Source of the DNA: Maribacter algarum (ex Zhang et al. 2020)
Lineage (GTDB): Bacteria > Bacteroidota > Bacteroidia > Flavobacteriales > Flavobacteriaceae
Reading direction: 5' to 3'
Assembly (NCBI RefSeq): GCF_005885635.1
Contig: NZ_VATY01000003.1
Location: forward strand, 662,507-726,506
Length of the DNA stretch: 64,000 bases
The notes beneath the pieces are model-generated. The model did no database searches. It was not told the DNA's origin and was given only the letters and a program-made list of their open reading frames with translations. How positions within the stretch are numbered: the stretch's first letter is position 1; each line of letters starts with the position of its first letter. Position numbers and translations under genes: made by a program. Shown here piece after piece: positions 34,361 through 42,528 of the stretch.

Positions 34361-35617
34361 TTATAAACCGAATGCAGTCTTGACGGCATCAACCATATCA
34401 AGCTTTTCCCAAGTAAAAAGTTCAACTTGTTTTTCCACTCTTCCGTTATACGGAGATTCAAATACTTTAGTAACCGTTTTAGGCTCCTTACCCATATGTC
34501 CATACGCTGCAGTTTCTAAGTAAATTGGGTTACGCAACTTCAACCTTTCTTCAATCGCAAAAGGACGCATATCAAAAAGCTCTGCCACTTTATCAGCGAT
34601 TTGTCCATCGGTCAAATCCACATTTGCCGTACCATAGGTATCAACAAAAATAGAGGTTGGTTCAACTACCCCAATAGCATAACTCACCTGTACCAATATC
34701 TCATCAGAAACTCCCGCAGCAACTAAGTTCTTAGCTACATGTCTAGAGGCATAAGCAGCACTTCTATCTACTTTGCTCGGGTCTTTTCCGCTAAAAGCTC
34801 CACCACCATGAGCACCTTTTCCTCCATAGGTATCAACAATGATTTTACGGCCAGTTAAACCGGTATCTCCGTGAGGACCTCCAATTACAAACTTTCCTGT
34901 CGGATTGATATGATATACAATTTGGTCATCGAACAAGTCCTGAATTCCGACAGGTAATTGTGCCTTCACCCTCGGAATTAGAATTGAAACAATATCCGAT
35001 TTGATTTTCGCTAACATTTTCTCGTCATCAGCATCAAAAGCATCATGCTGGGTTGAAACAACAATCGCCTCTATTCGTTGAGGCACATTATCATCAGAGT
35101 ACTCAATAGTTACTTGCGACTTAGCATCTGGTCTCAGGTAATCGATTTCGCTTCCTTCTCTTCGTAATTCAGCTAATACTTGTAGGATTTTATGTGAAAT
35201 ATCTAAAGCCAAAGGCATATAGTTCTCTGTTTCCTTGGTAGCGTAGCCAAACATCATTCCTTGGTCGCCGGCTCCTTGCTCCTCTTTAGAACCTCTGTCA
35301 ACTCCTTGGTTGATATCTTGAGATTGCTCATGAATTAAGGAAATTACACCACAAGAATCTCCGCTAAATTGATACTCGCCTTTCGTATATCCTATTTTAT
35401 TAATGACATCTCTGGCAATGTTTTGAACATCGAGATATGTATTACTTTTCACTTCTCCCGCCAAAACTACTTGACCTGTGGTAACCAAAGTTTCACAAGC
35501 CACTTTACTCTCAGGGTCAAAGGCTAAAAAATTATCAAGCAAAGCATCACTAATCTGGTCTGAAACCTTATCTGGGTGTCCTTCACTAACGGATTCGGAA
35601 GTAAACAAATACGACAT
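34361..35617 (-). CDS. metK: S-adenosylmethionine synthetase
   Basis: MetK (418 aa) makes SAM from methionine and [20 protein letters not shown] near 8-24, the [12 protein letters not shown] hexapeptide region near 116-127, [16 protein letters not shown] and the P-loop-like [19 protein letters not shown] are all intact. Length is slightly above the usual 385-400, as in other Bacteroidota. Its leader contains a SAM-II-like riboswitch, a feedback loop on the enzyme that makes the ligand. Confidence 0.97.
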   Translation of the reverse strand: MSYLFTSESVSEGHPDKVSDQISDALLDNFLAFDPESKVACETLVTTGQVVLAGEVKSNTYLDVQNIARDVINKIGYTKGEYQFSGDSCGVISLIHEQSQDINQGVDRGSKEEQGAGDQGMMFGYATKETENYMPLALDISHKILQVLAELRREGSEIDYLRPDAKSQVTIEYSDDNVPQRIEAIVVSTQHDAFDADDEKMLAKIKSDIVSILIPRVKAQLPVGIQDLFDDQIVYHINPTGKFVIGGPHGDTGLTGRKIIVDTYGGKGAHGGGAFSGKDPSKVDRSAAYASRHVAKNLVAAGVSDEILVQVSYAIGVVEPTSIFVDTYGTANVDLTDGQIADKVAELFDMRPFAIEERLKLRNPIYLETAAYGHMGKEPKTVTKVFESPYNGRVEKQVELFTWEKLDMVDAVKTAFGL

Positions 35618-35689
35618 ATTTTTTATTTTAAAAAAGCGAGAACTTGACGGAGATGACTAGAGTAGTATAATTATGATGAGCATAATCAA

Positions 35690-35738
35690 CTGCTTTAGCA
35701 TTTTTAATGAGGTTGCAATCAGTCAAATCCTTCCTCTT
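35690..35738 (-). ncRNA. SAM-II-like riboswitch upstream of metK
   Basis: On the minus strand GAGGAAGGATTTGACTGATT continues GCAACCTC, then ATTAAAAATGCTAAAGCA. The order GATTTGA, TTGCA, closing strand, ATTAAA, GCTAAA is the SAM-II (SAM_alpha) pattern, including the pseudoknot strand. The P1 pairing is short (GAGG with CCTC), so the exact fold is uncertain. It starts a few bases after the predicted transcription start of metK. Confidence 0.7.
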
Positions 35739-35749
35739 ATTTATAGTAA

Positions 35750-35779
35750 CAAAAATAGGAAAATAGTTTCGTTGCCAAA
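35750..35779 (-). promoter_or_regulatory. metK promoter
   Basis: TTTG (35776-35779), an 18-base spacer and an exact TATTTTTG (35750-35757) form a consensus Bacteroidota promoter. Initiation near 35743 places the SAM-II-like element at the very 5' end of the mRNA. Confidence 0.7.
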
Positions 35780-35999
35780 GTCATTATTGTAAGATTTATA
35801 AAAAACCATATGTGAAAAGTTGTCTTTTGCCAGTTCTATGCTATTGGGAATAAAATCAAGAAGTAAAGATGAAAAAATCACATTAACTTATTTACCTAGT
35901 ATTTCAACACTGATTTCTTTCGCCAACCCAAGATCATTCGTATATTGTATGCCCAACATTTTTGTTGAAACAAACCAACCAACCCTTTAAAAAATAGGT
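35780..35999. other. Intergenic region between metK promoter and dNK gene
   Basis: This 220-base AT-rich stretch has no ORF of note. CATTTTTG near 35960 followed by GTTGAAAC could be the -7 region of the deoxynucleoside kinase gene, but no good -33 match was seen. Confidence 0.4.
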
Positions 36000-36614
36000 A
36001 TGCACATTGCAGTTGCGGGAAACATCGGAGCAGGAAAAACCACTTTAACAAAATTACTTTCGAAACATTATAAGTGGGAAGCTCACTTCGAAGATGTTGT
36101 CGATAATCCGTACCTAGATGATTTCTATACCCAAATGGAACGGTGGAGTTTCAACCTTCAAATCTATTTCCTAAACCATCGCTACCGCCAAATTCTTAAA
36201 ATACGCGAATCGGGCAAAAGTATTATTCAAGATCGTACGATTTATGAAGATGCCTATATATTTGCACCGAATTTACATGCGATGGGCTTAATGACCAATC
36301 GCGATTTCACCAACTACTCAAGCCTTTTTGAATTGATGGAAAGCTTGGTTCAACCGCCTGATTTGTTGATTTACTTAAGGAGTTCAATTCCGAATCTAGT
36401 TAAACAGATACATAAACGCGGTCGCGAATATGAAAATACGATTTCAATCGACTATCTGAGTCGTTTGAATGAACGCTACGAAGCATGGGTTCATGGTTAT
36501 GAAAAGGGAAATCTTTTAGTAATTGATGTCGATGATTTGGATTTTGTTGACAAGCCAGAAGATTTAGGTGAGATAATCAATAAAATCGACGCCGAAATCA
36601 ACGGTTTATTCTAA
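36000..36614 (+). CDS. Deoxynucleoside kinase
   Basis: This 204-aa kinase has the P-loop AGNIGAGKTTL at residues 6-16, FLNHRYRQI, the DRS/DRT-type motif QDRTIYEDAYIF near 77-88 and the lid region RGREYENTI. It phosphorylates deoxynucleosides in the salvage route to dNTPs. The stop codon and the next ATG are only one base apart, so it is co-transcribed with the peptidase E gene, though the two functions are not obviously linked. Confidence 0.92.
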   Translation: MHIAVAGNIGAGKTTLTKLLSKHYKWEAHFEDVVDNPYLDDFYTQMERWSFNLQIYFLNHRYRQILKIRESGKSIIQDRTIYEDAYIFAPNLHAMGLMTNRDFTNYSSLFELMESLVQPPDLLIYLRSSIPNLVKQIHKRGREYENTISIDYLSRLNERYEAWVHGYEKGNLLVIDVDDLDFVDKPEDLGEIINKIDAEINGLF

Positions 36615-36615
36615 A

Positions 36616-37326
36616 ATGGTGAATAGCCTACTTGCCAGTACATCTACGATTTATGGTGGCACCTATTTAGATTATCTTTTTGACTCTCTTAAAAATCTTT
36701 ACCAAGAAGTAGAGGAGATAGTTTTCATACCCTACGCAAGACCTAGCGGAATAACTTACACTGAATACACTAGTTTAGCAGAAATCGCATTTCAAAAAAT
36801 TGGGAAACACATTCGAGGAATCCACACCTTTGAAAATCCAGTTCAAGCTATTCGCAATGCAGAAGGCATATTTACTGGAGGCGGGAATTCTTTTGTTTTG
36901 GTGTCAGAGCTTTATAATCAAAATCTGATTCCAGCACTCCAGGAAGTAATCAACAGTGGCACTCCATATTTAGGGACCAGTGCCGGAAGTAATATCGCCG
37001 GACCAAGTATACGGACTTCTAACGACATGCCCATTGTATACCCGCCTAGCTTTGCTACTTTGGGTATTGTTCCCTTTAATATTAATCCGCACTATTTAGA
37101 CCCTATTCCGAATTCAAAGCACAAAGGGGAAACCAGAGAAACCCGAATCAAAGAATTTCACCAATTCAATGACATTCCCGTTATAGGTTTACGAGAAGGT
37201 AGCTGGATTCGGATTCAAAATCAACAAATTGTTTTAAAGGGCGAGGGACTAACCGCGCGGGGTTTTGAAAAAGATAAGACACCTTATGAAATTGAGGTTG
37301 AAACTGCATTGGATTACCTCAAGTAG
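36616..37326 (+). CDS. pepE: Dipeptidase E (alpha-aspartyl dipeptidase)
   Basis: The protein (236 aa) belongs to peptidase family S51: VFIPYARPSG, AEGIFTGGGNSFVLVSEL, the nucleophile Ser in YLGTSAGSNIAG near 117-128, and NINPHYLDP with the conserved His. Family members remove N-terminal aspartate from dipeptides in the cytosol. Length is normal. Confidence 0.94.
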   Translation: MVNSLLASTSTIYGGTYLDYLFDSLKNLYQEVEEIVFIPYARPSGITYTEYTSLAEIAFQKIGKHIRGIHTFENPVQAIRNAEGIFTGGGNSFVLVSELYNQNLIPALQEVINSGTPYLGTSAGSNIAGPSIRTSNDMPIVYPPSFATLGIVPFNINPHYLDPIPNSKHKGETRETRIKEFHQFNDIPVIGLREGSWIRIQNQQIVLKGEGLTARGFEKDKTPYEIEVETALDYLK

Positions 37327-37506
37327 AAAATTTTCGATTTCCTAAAATTATTTCCCTTTCCGAAAAACGCCTTTCGCTCATTGAAAAGCCAAGTTCCCTC
37401 ATTCCGTATTCTTTCGGCACTTTTCTTGTGCTAGATTTATCTGAAACATTTAACAAGCCTAAAAACTAGCTATATCAATTCCGGATACTCGTATAGCGCT
37501 ATTAAG

Positions 37507-37525
37507 GTCCTGAAATGAATTCAGG
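37507..37525. repeat. Variant of the TCCTGAA palindrome
   Basis: TCCTGAAATGAATTCAGGA is the same stem as in the two SAM-I leaders with a different loop. Here no riboswitch is present, which argues that the palindrome is a dispersed element rather than a riboswitch part. Confidence 0.55.
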
Positions 37526-37542
37526 ATTCAATGTTAAACCAT

Positions 37543-37558
37543 TTCGCCAATTGGCGAA
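37543..37558. promoter_or_regulatory. 16-bp perfect palindrome before the TonB-like genes
   Basis: TTCGCCAATTGGCGAA lies 12 bases upstream of the first TonB-like gene. Perfect symmetry and position suggest an operator or a translation-blocking hairpin. No candidate regulator is encoded adjacent. Confidence 0.45.
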
Positions 37559-37570
37559 CAAAAACCTTAA

Positions 37571-38278
37571 ATGATGGAAGTAAAAAAGAATCCAAAAAAA
37601 GACTTGAACAAAAGCAGCGGTGTTTTCTTTGCTGCTGGACTAGCCATGGTGCTTGCTCTTACGTATGTTGCCCTAGAATGGAAAACATTTTATGGAACAG
37701 AATTCATAAATGTCGCCCAAAATGTTGACGAAGAGCTGATTGAAGAGTTAGAGTTATTTGAAATAGAGCAACCTAAACCACCAGAGCAACAAGCTGCTCC
37801 TGAAGTAATCGAAGTCGTTGAAGATGAAGTAGAAGTTGAAGAATCTGTTATTGAATCAACAGAAAGTGATGAAGATACAGAGGTCATGGAAGTAGAAGAT
37901 GTTCAATTTGAAGAGGAACCCGTCGATGTTGAGGTGCCGTTTGCGGTAATCGAAAATGTGCCTGTTTTTCCAGGATGTGAGAACGAAAAAGACAAACGCG
38001 CTTGTTTCAATACGATGATGCAAAAACACATTGTCAAGAACTTTCGTTATCCTGAAATTGCGCAAGAAATGGGAGTTCAAGGCAGAGTCAGCGTAATGTT
38101 TACGATTCAAAAAGATGGAAGCATTGGAAATGTAAGAATGCGTGGCCCAGATAAGAATTTGGAGAAAGAGGCTGCTCGAATCATCGGTAAGTTGCCTAAG
38201 ATGACGCCAGGTAATCAAAGAGGTACTCCTGTTCGGGTTCCATTTGCAATTCCGATTACTTTTAAATTGAGCAACTAA
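37571..38278 (+). CDS. TonB-family energy transducer (paralog 1)
   Basis: The protein (235 aa) has a short basic N-terminus (KKNPKKDLNKSSG), one membrane anchor (residues about 18-36), a long acidic, proline-containing periplasmic linker and a C-terminal TonB domain. The latter has FPGCENEKDKRACFNTMMQKHI, YPEIAQEMGVQGRVSVMFTI, DGSIGNV and a final VPFAIPITFKL. It would couple the proton gradient through ExbBD to outer-membrane TonB-dependent transporters. Either of two adjacent ATGs may start it. The next gene, 11 bases on, is a close paralog. Confidence 0.9.
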   Translation: MMEVKKNPKKDLNKSSGVFFAAGLAMVLALTYVALEWKTFYGTEFINVAQNVDEELIEELELFEIEQPKPPEQQAAPEVIEVVEDEVEVEESVIESTESDEDTEVMEVEDVQFEEEPVDVEVPFAVIENVPVFPGCENEKDKRACFNTMMQKHIVKNFRYPEIAQEMGVQGRVSVMFTIQKDGSIGNVRMRGPDKNLEKEAARIIGKLPKMTPGNQRGTPVRVPFAIPITFKLSN

Positions 38279-38289
38279 ACCTGTTGGTT

Positions 38290-38994
38290 ATGGAAGCAAA
38301 AAAGAATCCTAAGAAAGATTTGAACAAAAGCAGTGGAGTTTTCTTTGCTGCAGGAATGGTAATGGTGTTAGCTTTGACATATGTTGCTTTAGAATGGAAA
38401 ACGTTTTACGGAAAAGAATATGATGTTAGTGAAAACATTATTTTAGAGTTAGTAGAGGAGGTACCAATTATTCGTTTAGAACCACCTCCGCCACCTCCAC
38501 CACCTCCGGTTGCGCCCAAGGAAATTAAAGTTGTGGAAGATGATGACCCTATTATCGAATCATTCATCGATTTACCAGAACCAAACCAGGCTACGGAAGT
38601 AGCTATACTCGAAGATTTGGATTTTCAGATAGTACCGGAAGAAGTAGATGTCCCCTTTATCCTTGTAGAAGACGCGCCGGTGTTTCCTGGCTGTGAAAAT
38701 GCATCTAATAAACGAGCATGTTTTAATACTAAAATGTTAAGACATATCAAGAAAACTTTTAGATATCCTGAGATAGCCCAAGAAATGGGAATTCAAGGTA
38801 AAGTTCATATGCATTTTATCATACAAAAAGACGGGAATATTGGAAATGTTCAAATAGTCCGCAGTCCCGATAAAAATTTGGGTGCAGAAGCTACAAGAAT
38901 CATAAACAAATTGCCAAAAATGATACCAGGTAAGCAACGAGGGAATGCAGTAAGAGTGCCTTTTAGCATTCCAATCACCTTCGAGCTTCAATAA
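38290..38994 (+). CDS. TonB-family energy transducer (paralog 2)
   Basis: This tandem paralog (234 aa) has the same N-terminus (MEAKKNPKKDLNKSSGVFFA), membrane anchor and TonB domain (FPGCENASNKRACFNTKM, YPEIAQEMGIQGKVHMHFII). The linker is different: it has a run of prolines (LEPPPPPPPPPVAPKE) instead of the glutamate-rich stretch of paralog 1. ATG 38290 is chosen over the TTG at 38284 because it aligns with the paralog. A terminator follows. Confidence 0.9.
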   Translation: MEAKKNPKKDLNKSSGVFFAAGMVMVLALTYVALEWKTFYGKEYDVSENIILELVEEVPIIRLEPPPPPPPPPVAPKEIKVVEDDDPIIESFIDLPEPNQATEVAILEDLDFQIVPEEVDVPFILVEDAPVFPGCENASNKRACFNTKMLRHIKKTFRYPEIAQEMGIQGKVHMHFIIQKDGNIGNVQIVRSPDKNLGAEATRIINKLPKMIPGKQRGNAVRVPFSIPITFELQ

Positions 38995-39021
38995 GTAATT
39001 GGCATAATCATTGAGCATTAT

Positions 39022-39055
39022 AAAACCATCCCGCTATCCGAGGGATGGTTTTTTT
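39022..39055 (+). terminator. Terminator of the TonB-like gene pair
   Basis: AAAACCATCCC (39022-39032) pairs with GGGATGGTTTT (39042-39052) and is followed by TTTATCC. It separates the two full genes from the 49-codon ORF beyond. Confidence 0.9.
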
Positions 39056-39074
39056 ATCCAGCTAAATCTAAAAT

Positions 39075-39224
39075 ATGAGACCAAAAAAGAATTTAGACAA
39101 AGATTTGAATCGAAAAAGTGGTTTGTACTTTGTATTGGGACTAGTAGTGATATTAGTTCTAATTTATATTGCTTTGGAGTGGAAAACTATTGCTGATACT
39201 AATGGTTTTGATTTGGGGTATTGA
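39075..39224 (+). CDS. 49-aa membrane-anchor ORF related to the TonB-like N-terminus
   Basis: This ORF begins ATGAGACCAAAAAAG and encodes MRPKKNLDKDLNRKSGLYF, then a hydrophobic segment and IALEWKT. It aligns with residues 1-40 of the two TonB-like proteins upstream (KKNPKKDLNKSSGVFF...VALEWKT), then stops. The linker and TonB domain are absent, and the following 130 bases show no remnant. It could be a truncated third paralog or a functional mini-anchor; it lies beyond a terminator and has no obvious promoter. Confidence 0.55.
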   Translation: MRPKKNLDKDLNRKSGLYFVLGLVVILVLIYIALEWKTIADTNGFDLGY

Positions 39225-39306
39225 ATTTCAAACGCAACGAACTACACCTCCCTTAATCCCTCCTTTCTAAGAGGGAAACTGTTATGAAGAAAAACTATCC
39301 AAAACA

Positions 39307-39338
39307 AAAAACCATCAGCTAACTCGCTGATGGTTTTT
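39307..39338. terminator. Bidirectional terminator downstream of hppA
   Basis: A 13-bp perfect stem (AAAAACCATCAGC with GCTGATGGTTTTT, loop TAACTC) has T-runs on both strands. It ends hppA on the minus strand and the 49-codon ORF region on the plus strand. Confidence 0.9.
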
Positions 39339-39362
39339 AAATATATCTTAAGAAAAGAAGTT

Positions 39363-41744
39363 TTATTTATTGACTTCCTTTTCGACTGTGATTTCAGTTT
39401 TATCACCATTCGTTTTTACTGAAGCATTTTCCAAAGTTTCAAGCTCTGCTTTTACCTCAGCTTCGCTTCCCTTTAAAATTTTCTTTTCAGAAACTTCTTT
39501 ACCATTTACCGTTGAAGTAGTAGTGATTGTAGCTTCAGCCATATCAGCACTTTCAACATTCATGGTAATTTCAACCGTTGCCTTTTCTTTGTCATTCACA
39601 TAGTCGGCAACTCCCGTGGCATTCATTGCAATACTCGGCGCGATTACTAAAGCTACAACAGACATCAACTTTAAAAGGATGTTCAAAGAAGGACCTGATG
39701 TATCTTTAAATGGATCTCCTACCGTATCACCAACAACGGCAGCTTTGTGAGCGTCAGAACCTTTACGTCCGTCAGATTCAATCATTTTTTTTGCATTATC
39801 CCATGCACCACCTGCGTTTGATTGGAAGATTGCCATTAGCACACCACAAGTAGTTACACCTGCAAGAAGTCCACCTAACATTTCAGCTCCTCCGATAAAT
39901 CCAACAGCAACAGGAACAGCGATAGCCAATAAACCTGGCAATACCATTTCTTTGATAGATGCTTTTGTAGAAATATCAACACACTTGTCGTATTCAGCAA
40001 CTCCGTCAGCTGCATCAAAAATAGCACGTTGTTCAGCTGAAGCTTTTGACATATCAGAATCAACAGCTCTCATTACTTCAAGTGCAGCTTTTAATTGAGG
40101 AATATCTCTAAACTGACGACGAACTTCTTCAATCATGGCCATTGCAGCGCGACCTACGGCGTTCATTGACAAGGCAGAGAATACAAAAGGAAGCATTCCA
40201 CCAACTAATAATCCCGCCATAATTTTTGGCTGTGATACATCAATTGAACTTACGTTTGCTACTTTCATAAAGGCAGAAAACAAAGCTAATGCAGTCAAAG
40301 CAGCAGAAGCAATTGCGAAACCTTTACCTATTGCAGCAGTTGTATTACCAACAGCATCTAACTTATCAGTACGCTCACGTACTTCAGGATCTAATTCCGC
40401 CATCTCTGCAATACCACCGGCATTATCAGAAATTGGTCCGTATGCATCAACAGCTAATTGAATACCTGTATTTGCTAACATACCTACCGCAGCAATTGCT
40501 ATACCATATAAACCTGCAAAGTGATGCGAGACTAAAATTGCCGCAGCAATCAATATAATTGGAATCATAGTAGACATCATACCTACACCTAAACCGGCAA
40601 TAATATTTGTAGCAGCCCCTGTTTCAGATTGTGCAACAATTGAGTTCACTGGTTTTGTACCTGTACCCGTATAATATTCCGTAATTTTCCCAACACCTAA
40701 ACCGGCAACAAGACCAGCTATTGTGGCCCAAAAAATTCCCATTGCACCATGAGGTAATCCTTCAACACTTTCAGGAATTAAAGCATTAATAATAAAATAT
40801 GAAGCAGCAACCATAAGTACGGCTGACAAAAGTTCTCCAATATTCAATGCCGTTTGCGGATTTCCACCATCCTTAACTCTTACAAAGAAAGTTCCGATTA
40901 TAGACATCAAAATACCTACCGCAGCTAATACCAATGGAAGATATACGGCACCTAAACCTGCAAAATCAGGAGTGATAATAAATGCACCCAATACCATAGT
41001 ACCTATTATAGAACCTACATACGATTCAAATAAATCAGCACCCATACCGGCAACATCACCTACATTATCACCTACATTATCTGCAATTGTAGCAGGGTTC
41101 AAAGGATGATCTTCAGGAATACCTGCTTCAACCTTACCTACTAAATCCGCACCAACATCGGCAGCTTTCGTATAAATACCTCCACCAACTCTAGCAAAAA
41201 GTGCGATAGAAGATGCACCCAAAGAAAATCCAGAAAGAACATTCAATACCAAACCTAAGTTTTCAGCACCAGGCCAAATTGACTGGTAAGCCATGAATAA
41301 GCCGCTCAATCCTAAAACACCTAATCCTACAACACCAAGTCCCATAACGGCACCTCCGGCAAAAGCAACTTCCAAGGCCTTTCCTAATGAAGTTTTAGCA
41401 GCTTGCGTTGTTCTAACGTTGGCTTTGGTGGCAACTTTCATTCCAATAAACCCTGCTAAAGCAGAACAAATTGCCCCAACTATGAATGATACGGCAACCA
41501 TTCCGTTTGATCCTACTTCATTACTTCCCTTGAAATACAGAAGAATAGCTACCGCTACCACAAAAATTGAAAGAATCTTATACTCTGCCTTTAAAAAAGA
41601 CATGGCACCATCCGCAATGTTTTTTGCTATTCTTGCCATTTTGTCGTCACCTACTTCTTGCTTGGAAACCCACATGTTCTTGACAAATACAAAAAGCAGA
41701 GCCACTACTCCAAATACTGGTAATAATTGAATTACTAATTCCAT
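39363..41744 (-). CDS. hppA: Membrane-bound ion-translocating pyrophosphatase
   Basis: This integral membrane pump (793 aa, about 16 segments) uses PPi hydrolysis to export Na+ or H+. The signature [20 protein letters not shown] near 187-206, [27 protein letters not shown] and the C-terminal [18 protein letters not shown] are intact. [10 protein letters not shown] carries Ala where K+-independent enzymes have Lys, indicating the K+-dependent class; the pumped ion cannot be decided. About 70 polar residues after the last membrane segment ([11 protein letters not shown] to the end) exceed the usual family length. Confidence 0.95.
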   Translation of the reverse strand: MELVIQLLPVFGVVALLFVFVKNMWVSKQEVGDDKMARIAKNIADGAMSFLKAEYKILSIFVVAVAILLYFKGSNEVGSNGMVAVSFIVGAICSALAGFIGMKVATKANVRTTQAAKTSLGKALEVAFAGGAVMGLGVVGLGVLGLSGLFMAYQSIWPGAENLGLVLNVLSGFSLGASSIALFARVGGGIYTKAADVGADLVGKVEAGIPEDHPLNPATIADNVGDNVGDVAGMGADLFESYVGSIIGTMVLGAFIITPDFAGLGAVYLPLVLAAVGILMSIIGTFFVRVKDGGNPQTALNIGELLSAVLMVAASYFIINALIPESVEGLPHGAMGIFWATIAGLVAGLGVGKITEYYTGTGTKPVNSIVAQSETGAATNIIAGLGVGMMSTMIPIILIAAAILVSHHFAGLYGIAIAAVGMLANTGIQLAVDAYGPISDNAGGIAEMAELDPEVRERTDKLDAVGNTTAAIGKGFAIASAALTALALFSAFMKVANVSSIDVSQPKIMAGLLVGGMLPFVFSALSMNAVGRAAMAMIEEVRRQFRDIPQLKAALEVMRAVDSDMSKASAEQRAIFDAADGVAEYDKCVDISTKASIKEMVLPGLLAIAVPVAVGFIGGAEMLGGLLAGVTTCGVLMAIFQSNAGGAWDNAKKMIESDGRKGSDAHKAAVVGDTVGDPFKDTSGPSLNILLKLMSVVALVIAPSIAMNATGVADYVNDKEKATVEITMNVESADMAEATITTTSTVNGKEVSEKKILKGSEAEVKAELETLENASVKTNGDKTEITVEKEVNK

Positions 41745-41807
41745 TTTGTTTAGTTGTTTTTAAGTTTTTTTTAACGGCTGCTAAAGTACTAAAATCAAAT
41801 AGAATAA

Positions 41808-41841
41808 AAAAAGCCACTTTTATTAGTAAAAGTGGCTTTTT
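41808..41841 (-). terminator. Terminator between ppa and hppA
   Basis: A 15-bp perfect stem (41808-41822 with 41827-41841, loop TTAG) lies between the ppa stop and the hppA start; minus-strand sequence after it is T-rich. The two pyrophosphatase genes are thus probably separate transcripts. Confidence 0.9.
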
Positions 41842-41857
41842 AACATGTGAAAATTAC

Positions 41858-42382
41858 CTATATGGTAAATGTCCGTTTCTTTTTATGCTCGCTTTCATCA
41901 TAGCGTTTTACACATTCATGGTAAATTTTTCTAGCTTCCTCTGCATTTCCCCAGCCGCCAACATCAACCTTCTTTTTTTCCAAATCTTTATAAACTTGGA
42001 AGAAATGCTCAATTTCTTTTTTTCTATGCGGGTTTAAATCAGATAAGTCATTCTTCTGATTCCATATTGGGTCGGAAACAGGCACGCAGATTATTTTTTC
42101 ATCTGGTCCTTTTTCATCGGCCATATGAAAAACTCCAATAGGCTTCACCTCAACAACCACCATTGGGTAAGTTGGCTCTGTACACATGACCAAAACATCT
42201 AAAGGGTCTTTATCGAGGGCCAAGGTCTCTGGAATAAACCCATAATCACCAGGGTACATCATCGATGAGAAAAGGGTTCTATCAAACCTGATTTTATTTA
42301 AGGTAAAATCATATTCATATTTGTTTCTACTTCCCTTTGGGATTTCAACTAGTACATCAAAGGTGATTTCTTTTTTAGACAT
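41858..42382 (-). CDS. ppa: Soluble inorganic pyrophosphatase, family I
   Basis: The cytosolic enzyme (174 aa) hydrolyses PPi released by biosynthesis. VEIPKGSRNKYEYD near 12-25, the metal-binding MYPGDYGFIPETLALDKDPLDVLVM near 43-67 and KKVDVGGWGNAEEA match family I. It is encoded directly upstream of the membrane-bound pyrophosphatase, giving the cell both a heat-releasing and an energy-conserving route for PPi. Confidence 0.96.
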   Translation of the reverse strand: MSKKEITFDVLVEIPKGSRNKYEYDFTLNKIRFDRTLFSSMMYPGDYGFIPETLALDKDPLDVLVMCTEPTYPMVVVEVKPIGVFHMADEKGPDEKIICVPVSDPIWNQKNDLSDLNPHRKKEIEHFFQVYKDLEKKKVDVGGWGNAEEARKIYHECVKRYDESEHKKKRTFTI

Positions 42383-42402
42383 TGCTATTATTTTTAGGGG
42401 TG

Positions 42403-42410
42403 CAAAGATA
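42403..42410 (-). promoter_or_regulatory. -7 box of the ppa promoter
   Basis: TATCTTTG followed by CACC on the minus strand is the exact flavobacterial -7 element, 20 bases upstream of the ppa ATG. The -33 region is poor. Confidence 0.6.
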
Positions 42411-42483
42411 ATCTAACGCTCAGTTTAGAGAATTGGTATCTATATTAAATGTAGGTTAAATAAGTGTGTGACTTTTACTGCTT

Positions 42484-42528
42484 GTACACTCATCCCTTAA
42501 TCCCCCTCATGGGAGAGGGGAGACTCTT
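42484..42528. repeat. CCCTTAATCCCCC-type intergenic repeat
   Basis: CATCCCTTAATCCCCCTCAT and GGGAGAGGGGAGA form a small inverted repeat just after the DUF5686 gene. A related CCTCCCTTAATCCCTCC...GAGGGAAAC copy is at 39248-39280. Dispersed intergenic repeats of this kind often lie at gene ends. Confidence 0.5.

Noticed and set aside
38284-38289. TTG start for TonB-like paralog 2
   Set aside because: The ATG at 38290 aligns with the paralog's N-terminus, and the two extra residues have no support.
41293-41730. 145-codon plus-strand ORF opposite hppA
   Set aside because: It mirrors the alanine/glycine-rich membrane segments of the pyrophosphatase and gives a low-complexity Pro/Ala/Thr product.
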